The notes beneath the pieces were generated by a model. It was given only the letters and a program-made list of their open reading frames with translations, was not told the origin of the DNA and ran no database searches. A stretch of 64,000 nt of DNA from the NCBI GenBank assembly GCA_947243845.1, contig CAMXIF010000006.1:1-64000 (forward strand), given 5' to 3'. The stretch comes from an uncultured bacterium (GTDB taxonomy: Bacteria > Bacillota > Clostridia > Lachnospirales > Lachnospiraceae). Of the stretch, positions 25,324 through 35,040 are shown in pieces; the first letter of the stretch is position 1, and each line of letters opens with the position of its first letter. The position numbers were made by a program, and so were the translations under genes.

Positions 25324-25464
25324 TCACCTTTCTGTCATCTGCTCTATGACGAATATCTCTTCCTCCAGTTCTTCATACGTACTGCCGTTCAAGGCATTGT
25401 AAAGACTTAACAGATCCCGCTTTTCCCGGAAAAGACGCCTGAAGAGCACATCCTTATATCTACG
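25324..25464 (-). pseudogene. N-terminal fragment of an Rpn/PD-(D/E)XK nuclease-transposase family protein
   Basis: The C-terminal 47 residues of the track ORF read NRRYKDVLFRRLFREKRDLLSLYNALNG, a signature start of the Rpn-like (PDDEXK) recombination-promoting nuclease family common in Lachnospiraceae. The family is normally about 280-330 aa; here it stops after about 20 further residues. The rest of the nuclease is missing, so this is a remnant. Confidence 0.65.
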
Positions 25465-25624
25465 ATTCAGCCAAATTACAACAATTACGGGATTATTTCC
25501 GACAGCCGGAAAGAATCTTTGATGGCAAATATGAAATCTGCCAATGTGAACATATTCTAAAACACTGCACCTCAAAAATGCAGGTACATCTTCTAAACCC
25601 TAAGCGGCAGCATCTAAAATGCTG

Positions 25625-26083
25625 CTACGCCGTCATAAACATCTCATAAGCACTGATGGCCTGCTGCATACGGAAATTAGTGATATCACTTCCTGTATTG
25701 CCGCTTCCCATATCCATCGCCGCCGTCTGTACATCCGCCGCAGGCGCTGCTGCCTGAGCCTGTACAAAATTATCATTCTGCACCGTCAAATCTTCTGCGG
25801 ACTGCTCCACATCATTATCCTGAACCATCTTCTCCGCCGCCGGCTGCATAATCCTGGAGGCATGATATCTGCCGCGCTGCATCTGCATCTCCAGCATCCC
25901 CTGGAAATCAAGTGTCTCTCCCTTTTTCAACGGATTCTCATTCTCCGCCTTGGCAAGTCCGCTGTAATCAATCTTTTTATCCAGCACATCGTCTGAAATT
26001 TTGGAAAGCCGGTTCATGCTGGCCGGACTGATACTATTCACGTTATATACATAAGGTTGAAAACTAATTGCACCGATCGTCAT
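25625..26083 (-). CDS. Lachnospiraceae-type hypothetical protein, flagellar rod-like ends
   Basis: The start is set at MTIGAISFQPYVYNV, which has GGAGGTAAGC upstream; the track start is 13 codons earlier. The 152-aa protein has a conserved-looking N-terminus (NSISPASMNRLSKISDD), a middle block KKGETLDFQGMLEMQMQRGRYHASRIM, a Gln/Ala-rich variable part and a terminal FRMQQAISAYEMFMTA. The last segment resembles the helical end of flagellar rod or hook-associated proteins, but no flagellar genes are nearby. It has no signal peptide. The function is not known. Confidence 0.6.
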   Translation of the reverse strand: MTIGAISFQPYVYNVNSISPASMNRLSKISDDVLDKKIDYSGLAKAENENPLKKGETLDFQGMLEMQMQRGRYHASRIMQPAAEKMVQDNDVEQSAEDLTVQNDNFVQAQAAAPAADVQTAAMDMGSGNTGSDITNFRMQQAISAYEMFMTA

Positions 26084-26232
26084 GCTTACCTCCATGTCAG
26101 AGCCCAACTGGTGAATCGTCAAAGCAGTTTACCGCAATGACACCACTCTGAAACATCTTTTCTACATCTTTATTTATCATAAAACTTCTTAATCAAATAT
26201 ACAAGACCCAATTCAAAAAACTGACAGGTATT

Positions 26233-26826
26233 TTATTCCTCTATCTCCCTGGACTCCACCTCCACTGCCTCCATCTCCTGCTTTAAGATCTTAGCATTCT
26301 TATACACTCTGGACACAATCCAGATATTTGAGAGGCCATCATAAATCAGGAAGATACCGATCAGCATCACTACCGTATCAATAGCTGCGAATGGTCTGCA
26401 GACCAGCAATACGCCGAATCCCACCGTAAGAATCCCTAAAATCAGGGCTATCCACCATTTATCATACTTATCTTTGCACAATTCTATTGCTTGTTGCAAG
26501 TTATGTAAACCATGCAGGGCTATCACGATACCAACAATAATCGGAATGATCGCCAACACTTTATCAGGCTTTATTACAATCCATACACCCACCACAGCAA
26601 AGATGATGCCAAAAATCAGGTTAACCTGAAAGAATAGACTGCCGTCCTTGGCCGTAAAATAACTGACAATCCGCATCATTCCGCTCACAATCAGCACCCC
26701 ACCCACAGCTGTACAGACAATCTGTATGGATAACCCCGGCCAGAGCACCAGCACCAATCCCAATACCACGCATAAAAGTGAAGAAGCCACTACATTGGTC
26801 TTAAACTTCTTAAGTATTTTTTCCAT
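26233..26826 (-). CDS. HdeD/DUF308 family membrane protein
   Basis: The start is at ATG 26826 (MEKILKKFKTNVVASS) with AAGGGGGTG upstream; its ATG overlaps the TGA of the VanZ-like gene (TGATG), showing translational coupling. The 197-aa protein has six hydrophobic helices in paired repeats typical of DUF308 (VGGVLIVSGMMRI, IFAVVGVWIVI, IGIFLIYDGLSNIWIV). E. coli HdeD relates to acid resistance; here no role can be assigned. The C-terminus is acidic (EMEAVEVESREIEE). Confidence 0.88.
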   Translation of the reverse strand: MEKILKKFKTNVVASSLLCVVLGLVLVLWPGLSIQIVCTAVGGVLIVSGMMRIVSYFTAKDGSLFFQVNLIFGIIFAVVGVWIVIKPDKVLAIIPIIVGIVIALHGLHNLQQAIELCKDKYDKWWIALILGILTVGFGVLLVCRPFAAIDTVVMLIGIFLIYDGLSNIWIVSRVYKNAKILKQEMEAVEVESREIEE

Positions 26827-27344
26827 CAACAGCACCCCCTTTCTCTTCTCCGCCAGACCATGAACAACCTGTAAATACCATAACCAAGCACCGCTCCCAG
26901 GCAATTCAAAAGAATATCATCCACATCAAAGGCCCCAAATGCACTGAAAAGCTGAAACGTTTCAATGCCCAGAATGAAAATAAAAGCATTGAGAAACATT
27001 ACATGGAACTTCTCTCCCTCTCTGGCAACAAATGGAAAAAGAAGTCCAAAAGGAACAAACACCAGGACATTTCCCGCCAGATTCTCCACGCTGTTCAGTT
27101 TATAGGCATAGTCTATATACATTTTAATTGTCTTAAACGGCATGAAGTTTGCCGTGCCAAGGCCTTCCAAAATCACATCTTTACGCCAGGTGGCCGCGAT
27201 TGCACGCAGTTCTTCATAAGGGTATTTCAATATAATAACCTTTATGACCACTAAAATATAGGCAATAAATAAGAATTTCAGCCTGCTTCTCTTTTGCACG
27301 CATATTTTCTCTTTTATTTCATTATCTTTCAAATCCTTCAACAA
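26826..27344 (-). CDS. VanZ-family membrane protein
   Basis: A 172-aa protein with four to five membrane segments. The VanZ signature appears as LAGNVLVFVPFGLLFPFV and ETFQLFSAFGAFDVDDILLNCLGAVLGYGIY. Family members include VanZ of teicoplanin-resistance elements, but many are general envelope proteins. It is coupled to the DUF308 gene downstream and separated by about 50 bases from a D-2-hydroxyacid dehydrogenase gene upstream, so a three-gene operon is likely. Confidence 0.88.
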   Translation of the reverse strand: MLKDLKDNEIKEKICVQKRSRLKFLFIAYILVVIKVIILKYPYEELRAIAATWRKDVILEGLGTANFMPFKTIKMYIDYAYKLNSVENLAGNVLVFVPFGLLFPFVAREGEKFHVMFLNAFIFILGIETFQLFSAFGAFDVDDILLNCLGAVLGYGIYRLFMVWRRRERGCC

Positions 27345-27395
27345 AAACAGTCCTCACAAACGCTGGTACGGGCCATCCCTGTCACCGCCTGTTAC

Positions 27396-28385
27396 TCAGG
27401 CACGGGTTACTTCCCATGGATTCTCTTTCCCCTCCATAAAGCACTTGCAGCTCATGAGAGAATCTTTGACCACCGTCTCCACATAATTTCTGGTGTAGAA
27501 CGCCATATGATGCGACACTGTCACATTGGGAAAGCTTCGCAGCATGGCAAGTTCCCTATTCTTTAATATATCCGCTTTGTGGTCATAATAGTATAGTCCG
27601 AACTCATTTTCCACCACATCCAGTCCGGCCGCACCGATTTTGCCATCTTCAATGGCCTCTATCAGGGCATCCGAATCAATCAGCGCGCCTCTGGCCGTAT
27701 TGACAATCACCACTCCATCTTTCATCTGTGCAATAGACTCCTTGTCTATCAGATGGAAATTATCCTGTGTGAGCGGCGTATGCAATGTGATCACATCCGC
27801 CTCCCTCCAAATCTGCGCAAGAGGAACATATTCGGCACATTGCCTGACTTCCTCTTTTTCATAAAGGTCATAGGCCAGAATCCGGCAGCCAAAACCGGAA
27901 AGATCCTTAATCACCGTGGCGCCTATCCTTCCCGTTCCAATGACTCCTACGGTCAAATCCTTGAGTTCCCTGCCATTTAGTCCCGCCAGAGTATAATCCT
28001 GCAATCCGGTACGCCCCAGAATCGCGCCCATTTTACGGATGGACATAAGTATCAGCATCACCGTATAGTCAGCCACACCAGCCGGTCCGTAGGGCGCATT
28101 TCCCACCTTGATGCCGCAGGCTTTAGCTGCTCTGATATCAATATGATCATACCCTATTGTCCTGGTACTGATATACTCTATGCCGTTTTCCTGAAAAGCC
28201 CTGATCAACGGCTCGTCAATCTTAGATGTGATAACATCAACACAACGACTGCCTTTACACAACGACACATTTTCAAGATCAGGCGCATCCCCGCACAGCA
28301 CCAGTTCAATCCCTATTTCTTTCGCATATTCTATAAACAAATCCTTTTCATCAAAAGGTCTGCAGTTATATACAGTGACTTGCAT
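27396..28385 (-). CDS. D-lactate dehydrogenase-type D-2-hydroxyacid dehydrogenase
   Basis: The start is at MQVTVYNCRPFDEKD (GAGGGT ten bases upstream); 329 aa. The NAD-binding motif is GVIGTGRIGATVIKDL near residue 148. The catalytic Arg is in VNTARGALIDSDAL, the Glu in LDVVENEFG and the His in TVSHHMAFYT. The pattern fits D-lactate dehydrogenases, which make D-lactate from pyruvate with NADH, rather than phosphoglycerate dehydrogenase. VanH is a close relative, but no VanA-type ligase or VanX peptidase is present, so fermentation is the simpler role. Confidence 0.9.
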   Translation of the reverse strand: MQVTVYNCRPFDEKDLFIEYAKEIGIELVLCGDAPDLENVSLCKGSRCVDVITSKIDEPLIRAFQENGIEYISTRTIGYDHIDIRAAKACGIKVGNAPYGPAGVADYTVMLILMSIRKMGAILGRTGLQDYTLAGLNGRELKDLTVGVIGTGRIGATVIKDLSGFGCRILAYDLYEKEEVRQCAEYVPLAQIWREADVITLHTPLTQDNFHLIDKESIAQMKDGVVIVNTARGALIDSDALIEAIEDGKIGAAGLDVVENEFGLYYYDHKADILKNRELAMLRSFPNVTVSHHMAFYTRNYVETVVKDSLMSCKCFMEGKENPWEVTRA

Positions 28386-28472
28386 GGTCAACATACCCTC
28401 TTTCTTTATCTCATCATTCCTTATGTATCATTTTGACACCCGATCCTATCAGACTATTTCTGAAACTGTCTG

Positions 28473-29798
28473 TCATTCCCCTGGCTTTTCGCCCTTACCT
28501 TTATCCTGTTCTGCTTTTCTGGCAATAATCTTTTTCAGGATTGGCGGTTCCTCAATCTTTAGCTGAGAAGCCTCCTGCCGCTCTTCCTCCAATTCCTTTT
28601 CATGCTGTAATTCCATCTGATAAGTATTTCTGGCCTCTCTCTCATAGTCCGCCACAATGGCCATATCGGCAGCGCGTATCTTGCGGAATCTGTTGAATCC
28701 CGCTACCAGAATCTGCAGACTCTGCCTGGTGGTATCAAAAACCCCCTCCTCGTACAGGTTGACCAGAATAATCCCAATCGGCACAGCCAAGATCATACCG
28801 ATCATCCCCGCCATCCTGTATCCAATATACAGCAAAAACAGCGTGGGTATGGCATCCACTCCAATGGAATCCCCCACGATTTTGGGTTGGATTACCTGCC
28901 TTACCAGCTGTCCGACCAGCCAGATTGCCAGCAGGCCAAACATCATCTTATAATCTTTACTCAGAAACTCTACCACAGCCCAGGGCAGCATCACTGTTCC
29001 TGTGCCAAACACCGGCAAAAAGTCCAAAAAGGCAATACCCAGCGCCACCAGGAACGCATAATTGACATCCAGAATCATAAGCCCAATCACAAGAAGGATA
29101 TATACCCAACACTCTATCTTAAACTGTGCTTTAAAATATCCTCCGATAGCCTTGCTGAAACTCCGGCGGATCAGATTAAGCCGGTACCTGATGGATCTCG
29201 GTACATATTTTTCCGCTACATTGGCCATATAACTTTTATCCGCCACAAAGAAATAAGCAGACAGCAGGCAGATTATGATATTCAAAAAGATATCCGGTAT
29301 CTGCTTCGCCACATTCCCCACCGCCTCAAAGGAAGGCAGTTCGATATTCGACATGATATTTCCAAAATAGTCTCCCATCTCCTGGCCGATATTGTCCAGT
29401 GTTCTCTGCATGTCTGCGGGCATCCTGTCATAGAGCCCCTGCAGATTGTCCCCCACCTCATAAAATTCTGCCAGAATACTGTTCCAGATATCGGGCAGTT
29501 CATTGATAAAACTGATTCCCTCCTTCACTAACTTGGCAGCCAACAGATACACCAATAAGAACACCACAGCCAAAACTGCCACAATCACAATCGCTGATAC
29601 AGCCTTGCGCCTGACTTTCAATTTTTCTTCACAAAACCGCACCACCGGGGAAGCAATCAGGGATATAATCCAGCCCACGATAAATGGCATAAAAAACCAG
29701 ATGCATTTGGGCAGTAAAAAGATACAAAAAAGCAGAACCACCAGCGCAGTGGCCAGATTTAAGATTACTTTGAGGTATGTTTTAATAGATTGTCTCAC
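28473..29798 (-). CDS. AI-2E/YtvI-family transporter
   Basis: A 441-aa polytopic protein with about eight helices: an N-terminal pair, a long soluble segment (about 85-155, VKEGISFINELPDIWNSI) and a C-terminal cluster with the conserved PVFGTGTVMLPWAVVEFL and IGYRMAGMIGMILAVPIGIILVNLYEEG. The family covers AI-2 exporters, TqsA and the sporulation protein YtvI; the length and spore-forming context fit the latter group. A charged tail (MELQHEKELEEERQEAS) is unusual. It starts with GTG overlapping the ysxC stop (GTGA). Confidence 0.88.
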   Translation of the reverse strand: MRQSIKTYLKVILNLATALVVLLFCIFLLPKCIWFFMPFIVGWIISLIASPVVRFCEEKLKVRRKAVSAIVIVAVLAVVFLLVYLLAAKLVKEGISFINELPDIWNSILAEFYEVGDNLQGLYDRMPADMQRTLDNIGQEMGDYFGNIMSNIELPSFEAVGNVAKQIPDIFLNIIICLLSAYFFVADKSYMANVAEKYVPRSIRYRLNLIRRSFSKAIGGYFKAQFKIECWVYILLVIGLMILDVNYAFLVALGIAFLDFLPVFGTGTVMLPWAVVEFLSKDYKMMFGLLAIWLVGQLVRQVIQPKIVGDSIGVDAIPTLFLLYIGYRMAGMIGMILAVPIGIILVNLYEEGVFDTTRQSLQILVAGFNRFRKIRAADMAIVADYEREARNTYQMELQHEKELEEERQEASQLKIEEPPILKKIIARKAEQDKGKGEKPGE

Positions 29799-30391
29799 TC
29801 TGTCTCCTCCTCTATAACGGCATCCAACAGATCATAAATCTCCTCTCTGCCCTGTTTGGTAAGCGCAGAATAGGGTATGACAGTTGTGTCATCTGCTACG
29901 TCAAGTGCGTCACAAATCAGTTTTGTCTGCTTTGCGACTTGGCTTCTCTTAATTTTATCCAGTTTGGTGGCAATAATAATCGGTTTATATCCCCTGTTCC
30001 GAATCCAGTCATACATAATCCTGTCATTCTCAGAGGGCTTATGCCGGATATCCACCAGTAAAAAGATCATACTGATTTTCTTAGACTGATGAAGGTAATC
30101 TTCAATCATCTTCCCCCACTGCGCTTTCACTTTCTCGTTGGCAGTCGCATAACCATATCCCGGCAGATCCACAAAATACATCTGTCCATTGATATTATAA
30201 TAATTGATGGTCTGTGTCTTGCCGGGCGAGGAACTGGTGCGCGCCAGTGCCTTGCGGTTCATCAATCCGTTGATCAGGGATGACTTTCCCACATTGCTCT
30301 TGCCCGCAAAAGCAACCTCCGGCAGTTTGTTCTCCGGCAGTTTGCTGGTAATGCCGCATACCATCTCTAAATTTACATTTTTGATAATCAT
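29795..30391 (-). CDS. ysxC: Ribosome biogenesis GTP-binding protein YsxC/EngB
   Basis: The likely start is MIIKNVNLEMVCG, with GAGGGCT upstream, giving 198 aa. GTPase motifs: G1 AGKSNVGKSS, G3 DLPGYGYA, G4 TKLDKIKR and G5 SALTKQG. It assists late 50S subunit assembly. It follows lon in the conserved Firmicutes order lon-ysxC and is coupled to the AI-2E-type gene by a four-base overlap. Confidence 0.96.
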   Translation of the reverse strand: MIIKNVNLEMVCGITSKLPENKLPEVAFAGKSNVGKSSLINGLMNRKALARTSSSPGKTQTINYYNINGQMYFVDLPGYGYATANEKVKAQWGKMIEDYLHQSKKISMIFLLVDIRHKPSENDRIMYDWIRNRGYKPIIIATKLDKIKRSQVAKQTKLICDALDVADDTTVIPYSALTKQGREEIYDLLDAVIEEETE

Positions 30392-30519
30392 AATAGCCCT
30401 CACTCCGGACACTTACACGCCAAAGCCTCTATACTGTCCATACAAAACCGCCGTCTCCAAATGTATATCCGGCATTCCTCTTATTCGATACCTGCCCGCC
30501 ATAATGCTTTCGCGAACCA

Positions 30520-32907
30520 TTATACAAAGGCGTAACCCGCCACATCCTCCATAGACTCTACCAGAATAATCTCAAGCCCTTCCTGAATCTCCGCATCGAT
30601 TTCCGCCACATCCTTTTCATTTTCCTTCGGCACAAGGACTGTCTTTACCTGCGCCATCTTGGCTGCCAGCATCTTCTCCTTGAGACCGCCAATGGGAAGT
30701 ACTCTGCCCCGCAGGGTAATCTCACCTGTCATAGCCAGATCGGCCCGCACAGGTTTCTTGGTCACTGCCGACAATAACGCTGTCGCCATGGTAATCCCTG
30801 CAGAAGGACCGTCCTTCGGCACAGCCCCCTCCGGAATATGAATATGAAAATCTGTCTCTTTATAAAACTGGGCGGAAATATGATGTTTATCACTGACAGA
30901 CCGCACATAACTAAGTGCCGTCCGTGCCGATTCTTTCATCACATCTCCCATTTGACCAGTTAAGTCAATCTTTCCTTCACCCGGCATGATATTGACTTCT
31001 ATCTGTAACGTGTCCCCGCCTACGCTGGTCCATGCCAGACCTCTGACAATACCAATCTCCGGTTTCTCATTGATCGTATCCTGTCTGTACTTGGGTTTGC
31101 CCAGATAGTGTTCCAGGTTGTCAGGTGTTATATTGACCATTTCAGTCACATTTTGCTGCCTGCGATTCAGAATCTCGCGTGCCTCCTTGCGGCAGACCGC
31201 TCCAATCTGGCGTTCCAGTCCACGTACGCCTGCCTCCCTGGTATAAAACCGCACGATATCCACAAGCGCCTCATCACTAAATGACAACTCTGTTTCAGTA
31301 ATGCCGTTCTTGACAAGCTCCTTTGCCACCAGATATTCCCTTGCAATATGAAACTTTTCGTTGGCTGTGTAACTGTTGATCTCAATAATCTCCATCCGGT
31401 CTAAAAGCGGCTTGGGAATTCCCTCTCTGTTGTTGGCTGTAGCAATAAAGAGCACTTCCGACAAATCCAGAGGAATCTCTACATAATGATCCCGGAAAGC
31501 ATGATTCTGCTCCCCGTCCAACACCTCCAAAAGCGCCGAAGAAGGATCGCCCTTATAATCATTGCCCAGTTTATCCACCTCATCCAACAGCATCAAAGGG
31601 TTCTTGACCCCCGCCTGCTTCAGTGCATTGGCAATACGTCCCGGCATGGCCCCCACATAGGTCTTGCGGTGTCCTCGAATCTCTGCCTCGTCCCGCACGC
31701 CGCCCAGACAGATACGTACATACTTCTTATGAAGTGCTTCTGCCACACTTTTTGCAATGGAAGTCTTACCGGTGCCCGGCGGTCCCAGCAAACAGATGAT
31801 CTGACTTTGTATCTTATTCTTCGACATCCCTGCCAGTGTCCTCACCGCCAGAAATTCCAGCATACGTTCCTTCACCTTATCCAGCCCATAATGCTGTTCA
31901 TTCAAAATCTTCTCCGCCTGCACCATATCATTGCTGTCCCGGGATGTCTTATCCCAGGGCAGTTCCAGCATTGTTTCAATATAAGCCCTCTCTACTGCGC
32001 TCTCGGAACTGCTGCCGGATACATTCTTATAACGCGCAATCTCCTTGCGTATCTTCTCTTTGACTTCTTTGCCCGCCTTCAGTTTCTCTACCGCTGCCAG
32101 GAACTGCTCTACATCGGAATCCGTGTTATTCTCACCCAATTCCTCCCGAATATACTGCATCTGCTCCCGCAGGATATAATCCCTCTGGTTCTTATCGATA
32201 CGCTGTCTGATATCCTTGGCCAGTTCATTCTTGATACGGATCACTTCTACTTCCCGCATCATCATGGCTGTCAATGCCTCGTACCGTTCCCGCACCGATA
32301 CGGCGCTCAAAACTGTCTGTTTGTTCGCCGCAGAAAGGGGTAGATTAATCGTGATGGCATCCAGCAGTTCTCCCAAACTCATGGAATCGTCAATCTGATC
32401 CTCCACAGCCTTGCCAACCTTGGGAAAACATGCCCCATACGCCGCCAGAACCTCCTTGACTGTTCTGGTCATTGCCTCATTTGAGGCCTCGTCAATATCC
32501 GACACCTCATCCTTTTCACATGACAACTGTGCCACATGATAGCCTTCTATCTCAATAAATCTGTAAATTCTGGCTCTGGAGACGCCCTCCACCAGCACCC
32601 GCAGGACATGTCCCGGCAGTTTACTGACTTGCTTGATCAATGTAACCGTGCCCACATCATAGATATCCTCAAACCCAGGATTCTCCTGCGCAGCATCCTT
32701 CTGTGTCACCACCAGCAGTCTCTGATCACCGATCATGGCCCGTTCCACGGACTCTATAGAATGGTTTCTGCTCAAATCAAAATGAATTACCATACCCGGC
32801 AGGATCGTAAGTCCACGCAGAGCCACAGCCGGAAGGCTAGATTCCCCAAGGATCTGCAATGCCTTCCCATATTGTTCTCCGTTTTGTGTCTGATTCAAGT
32901 TATTCAT
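30520..32907 (-). CDS. lon: ATP-dependent protease Lon
   Basis: I favour the ATG at 32907 ([10 protein letters not shown]), six bases after AAGGA. The protein (795 aa) has the N-terminal substrate-binding LAN domain ([19 protein letters not shown]), Walker [10 protein letters not shown] near residue 375, Walker [11 protein letters not shown] and the C-terminal serine protease domain with [17 protein letters not shown] and the Lys of [11 protein letters not shown], giving the Ser-Lys dyad. It degrades misfolded and regulatory proteins. Length is normal. It is in the same block as clpX and clpP but separated by a hairpin and repeat. Confidence 0.97.
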   Translation of the reverse strand: MNNLNQTQNGEQYGKALQILGESSLPAVALRGLTILPGMVIHFDLSRNHSIESVERAMIGDQRLLVVTQKDAAQENPGFEDIYDVGTVTLIKQVSKLPGHVLRVLVEGVSRARIYRFIEIEGYHVAQLSCEKDEVSDIDEASNEAMTRTVKEVLAAYGACFPKVGKAVEDQIDDSMSLGELLDAITINLPLSAANKQTVLSAVSVRERYEALTAMMMREVEVIRIKNELAKDIRQRIDKNQRDYILREQMQYIREELGENNTDSDVEQFLAAVEKLKAGKEVKEKIRKEIARYKNVSGSSSESAVERAYIETMLELPWDKTSRDSNDMVQAEKILNEQHYGLDKVKERMLEFLAVRTLAGMSKNKIQSQIICLLGPPGTGKTSIAKSVAEALHKKYVRICLGGVRDEAEIRGHRKTYVGAMPGRIANALKQAGVKNPLMLLDEVDKLGNDYKGDPSSALLEVLDGEQNHAFRDHYVEIPLDLSEVLFIATANNREGIPKPLLDRMEIIEINSYTANEKFHIAREYLVAKELVKNGITETELSFSDEALVDIVRFYTREAGVRGLERQIGAVCRKEAREILNRRQQNVTEMVNITPDNLEHYLGKPKYRQDTINEKPEIGIVRGLAWTSVGGDTLQIEVNIMPGEGKIDLTGQMGDVMKESARTALSYVRSVSDKHHISAQFYKETDFHIHIPEGAVPKDGPSAGITMATALLSAVTKKPVRADLAMTGEITLRGRVLPIGGLKEKMLAAKMAQVKTVLVPKENEKDVAEIDAEIQEGLEIILVESMEDVAGYAFV

Positions 32908-32946
32908 CCTCATTCCTTCATATGTTCATATTGTCATCCTATCACA

Positions 32947-32980
32947 AACGCCGCCAAGGTTCTGGCGGCGTTTTCTTTTT
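32947..32980. terminator. Hairpin terminator between clpX and lon
   Basis: AACGCCGCCA-AGGTTC-TGGCGGCGTT is a perfect 10-bp stem with the best T-run (TTTTCTTTTT) on the plus strand. No plus gene ends here. In the minus direction it separates clpX from lon, but only a short T-run follows the stem, so termination of clpX transcripts may be partial. Confidence 0.7.
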
Positions 32981-33005
32981 ATGGTATAGGAAATCTCTTC
33001 CGCTT

Positions 33006-33072
33006 ATCCGAGTCCGCACAGCGGATCTCGCGATCGAGCTTGCTCGATTTGTTAATCTTGCGAAGCAAATTA
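33006..33072. repeat. Modular palindromic repeat, clpX-lon copy
   Basis: On the minus strand it reads AATTTGCTTCGCAAGATTAA, then the hairpin ATCGAGC-AA-GCTCGAT, then GCGAGATCCGCTGTGCGGA and CTCGGATAAG. The first and last modules recur in the same order at 51.18-51.23 kb; only the middle hairpin is extra. Confidence 0.75.
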
Positions 33073-33078
33073 CTTTTC

Positions 33079-34335
33079 TTATTCTGCCTGTAACAACCTA
33101 TCCCGGTAAGTTACACGCGGCTTCTGTGTACCGTCCACCGATTCCTTTGTCAGAATACACTCTGCTATATTATCATTCGATGGAATCTCATACATGACAT
33201 CCATCATGACTTTTTCCATAATGGAGCGAAGACCTCTGGCACCAGTCTTTCTCTCGTAAGCCAAGCGGGCAATCTCTTCCAGTGCATCCTCCTCCACGCT
33301 CAGCTTCACCTCATCGAACTCAAACAATTTTTTATACTGTTTGATCAATGCGTTCTTGGGCTCTTTCAAAATCTGGATTAAAGCCGCCTGATCCAAACCT
33401 TCCAGCGCCACCGTCACCGGCACACGACCGATGAACTCCGGGATCAAACCGAATTTCATCAGATCCTGAGGCACCACTTCCTTCAAGATGGCACCAATCT
33501 CCTTGCTGCTCTTCTCTGTAATCTGGGCATTGAAACCGATGGAATGTCTGTCAAGACGCTCCTCCACGATTTTCTCCAGGCCATCAAATGCCCCGCCGCA
33601 GATAAAGAGAATATTGGAAGTATCTATCTGCAGCATCTCCTGATGGGGATGCTTCCTGCCTCCCTGGGGCGGCACATTGGCCGTGGTTCCTTCAATGATC
33701 TTCAAAAGCGCCTGCTGTACGCCCTCACCGGATACATCCCTGGTGATGGAAACATTCTCGCTCTTCTTGGTAATCTTGTCAATCTCATCAATATAGATAA
33801 TCCCATACTGTGCCCGGTCAATATCATAATCCGCCGCCTGAATCAGCTTTAACAGGATATTCTCTACATCTTCGCCCACATACCCGGCCTCTGTCAGGGT
33901 GGTGGCATCCGCAATCGCAAAGGGTACATTGATAATCTTCGCCAATGTCTGCGCCAGATAAGTCTTACCGGAACCGGTGGGGCCTACCATGATGATATTG
34001 CTCTTCTGCAGTTCCACCTCATCATCGTCTTTGGGCGCCATAACTCTTTTATAATGATTATAAACGGACACGGCCATCACTTTCTTGGCCTCCTCCTGTC
34101 CGATCACATAATCATCGAGGAATTTCTTGATCTGCGCCGGCTTCAAGAGATTAATCTCCATCTCTTCCACTTCCGGTTCTTCCTCATATTCCTCCTCAAT
34201 GATGTCAGCGCAGATGTCCACACATTCATCACAGATATATACACCCGCCGGACCAGCAATCATCTTTCTGACCTGATCCTGCGTCTTATTGCAAAAAGAA
34301 CATCTCACTCTGTCATCAGAATTCTTTCCCGCCAT
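33079..34335 (-). CDS. clpX: ATP-dependent Clp protease ATP-binding subunit ClpX
   Basis: A 418-aa unfoldase. The N-terminal zinc-binding domain has CSFCNKTQ and CDECVDIC. The AAA+ module has Walker [14 protein letters not shown], Walker [11 protein letters not shown] and the loop [10 protein letters not shown], whose IGF tripeptide docks on ClpP. It unfolds tagged substrates for ClpP. Downstream of clpP and tig in the standard order, with a short gap, so co-transcription is likely. Confidence 0.97.
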   Translation of the reverse strand: MAGKNSDDRVRCSFCNKTQDQVRKMIAGPAGVYICDECVDICADIIEEEYEEEPEVEEMEINLLKPAQIKKFLDDYVIGQEEAKKVMAVSVYNHYKRVMAPKDDDEVELQKSNIIMVGPTGSGKTYLAQTLAKIINVPFAIADATTLTEAGYVGEDVENILLKLIQAADYDIDRAQYGIIYIDEIDKITKKSENVSITRDVSGEGVQQALLKIIEGTTANVPPQGGRKHPHQEMLQIDTSNILFICGGAFDGLEKIVEERLDRHSIGFNAQITEKSSKEIGAILKEVVPQDLMKFGLIPEFIGRVPVTVALEGLDQAALIQILKEPKNALIKQYKKLFEFDEVKLSVEEDALEEIARLAYERKTGARGLRSIMEKVMMDVMYEIPSNDNIAECILTKESVDGTQKPRVTYRDRLLQAE

Positions 34336-34373
34336 TTTAGTTGTCCATGCCTTTCTACTTATAATGGAATCAA

Positions 34374-34976
34374 TTACTCTTTGCTCTCAGTGCTGGCATG
34401 ACTGGTGATAATGCGGTCGATCAGGCCATAGGCAAGCGCCTCCTCCGCACTCTTCCAGTTGTCTCTCTCCGTATCCGCCATGATCACCTCAAAATCCTGC
34501 CCTGTATTCTGTGCCATGATTCTGGCCATTTTTTCCTTGGTTGCCAGGATATGCTTAGCCGTGATCTCAATCTCCGTAGCCTGCCCCTGGGCACCGCCCG
34601 CCGGCTGATGGATCATAATCTCCGCATTGGGAAGCGCCATTCTCTTACCCTTGGTACCGCCCGCAAGCAGAAATGCACCCATACTGGCCGCCATGCCGAT
34701 ACATACTGTAGACACGTCACACTTAATAAACTGCATCGTATCATAAATCGCCATACCGGCTGTGATCACACCACCAGGGCTGTTGATATACAGACTGATA
34801 TCCTTCTCCGGATCCTCCGACTCCAAGAACAAAAGCTGTGCCACGATCACACTGGCACTGGCATCATTAACTTCCTCACCCAGGAAGATAATCCTCTCTT
34901 TTAAAAGTCTCGAATAAATATCGTAAGAGCGTTCCCCCTTAGATGTCTGTTCAATGACATAAGGTATTAAAGCCAT
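34374..34976 (-). CDS. clpP: ATP-dependent Clp protease proteolytic subunit ClpP
   Basis: A 200-aa serine protease. The catalytic Ser is in [14 protein letters not shown], the His in [13 protein letters not shown] and the Asp in [11 protein letters not shown]. The [17 protein letters not shown]-terminus and [17 protein letters not shown] are typical. It forms the tetradecameric chamber served by ClpX. It sits 64 bases after the tig stop. The start has GGAGAA upstream. Confidence 0.97.
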   Translation of the reverse strand: MALIPYVIEQTSKGERSYDIYSRLLKERIIFLGEEVNDASASVIVAQLLFLESEDPEKDISLYINSPGGVITAGMAIYDTMQFIKCDVSTVCIGMAASMGAFLLAGGTKGKRMALPNAEIMIHQPAGGAQGQATEIEITAKHILATKEKMARIMAQNTGQDFEVIMADTERDNWKSAEEALAYGLIDRIITSHASTESKE

Positions 34977-35040
34977 AATTTCTCCTCCATTCAGTATAAG
35001 GTGGCAAATCTTCCTTCGTCAGATTATACCACCTTAAATT

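Noticed and set aside
13900-25620. Integron cassette array
   Set aside because: Gene types fit, but no attC-like sites with consistent GTTRRRY/RYYYAAC pairs and no integrase were found.
26826-28385. Vancomycin-resistance cluster
   Set aside because: Only VanH-like and VanZ-like genes are present; no VanA-type ligase, VanX or VanRS.
31486-32343. 285-aa plus-strand ORF
   Set aside because: Antisense of lon, whose motifs are clear.
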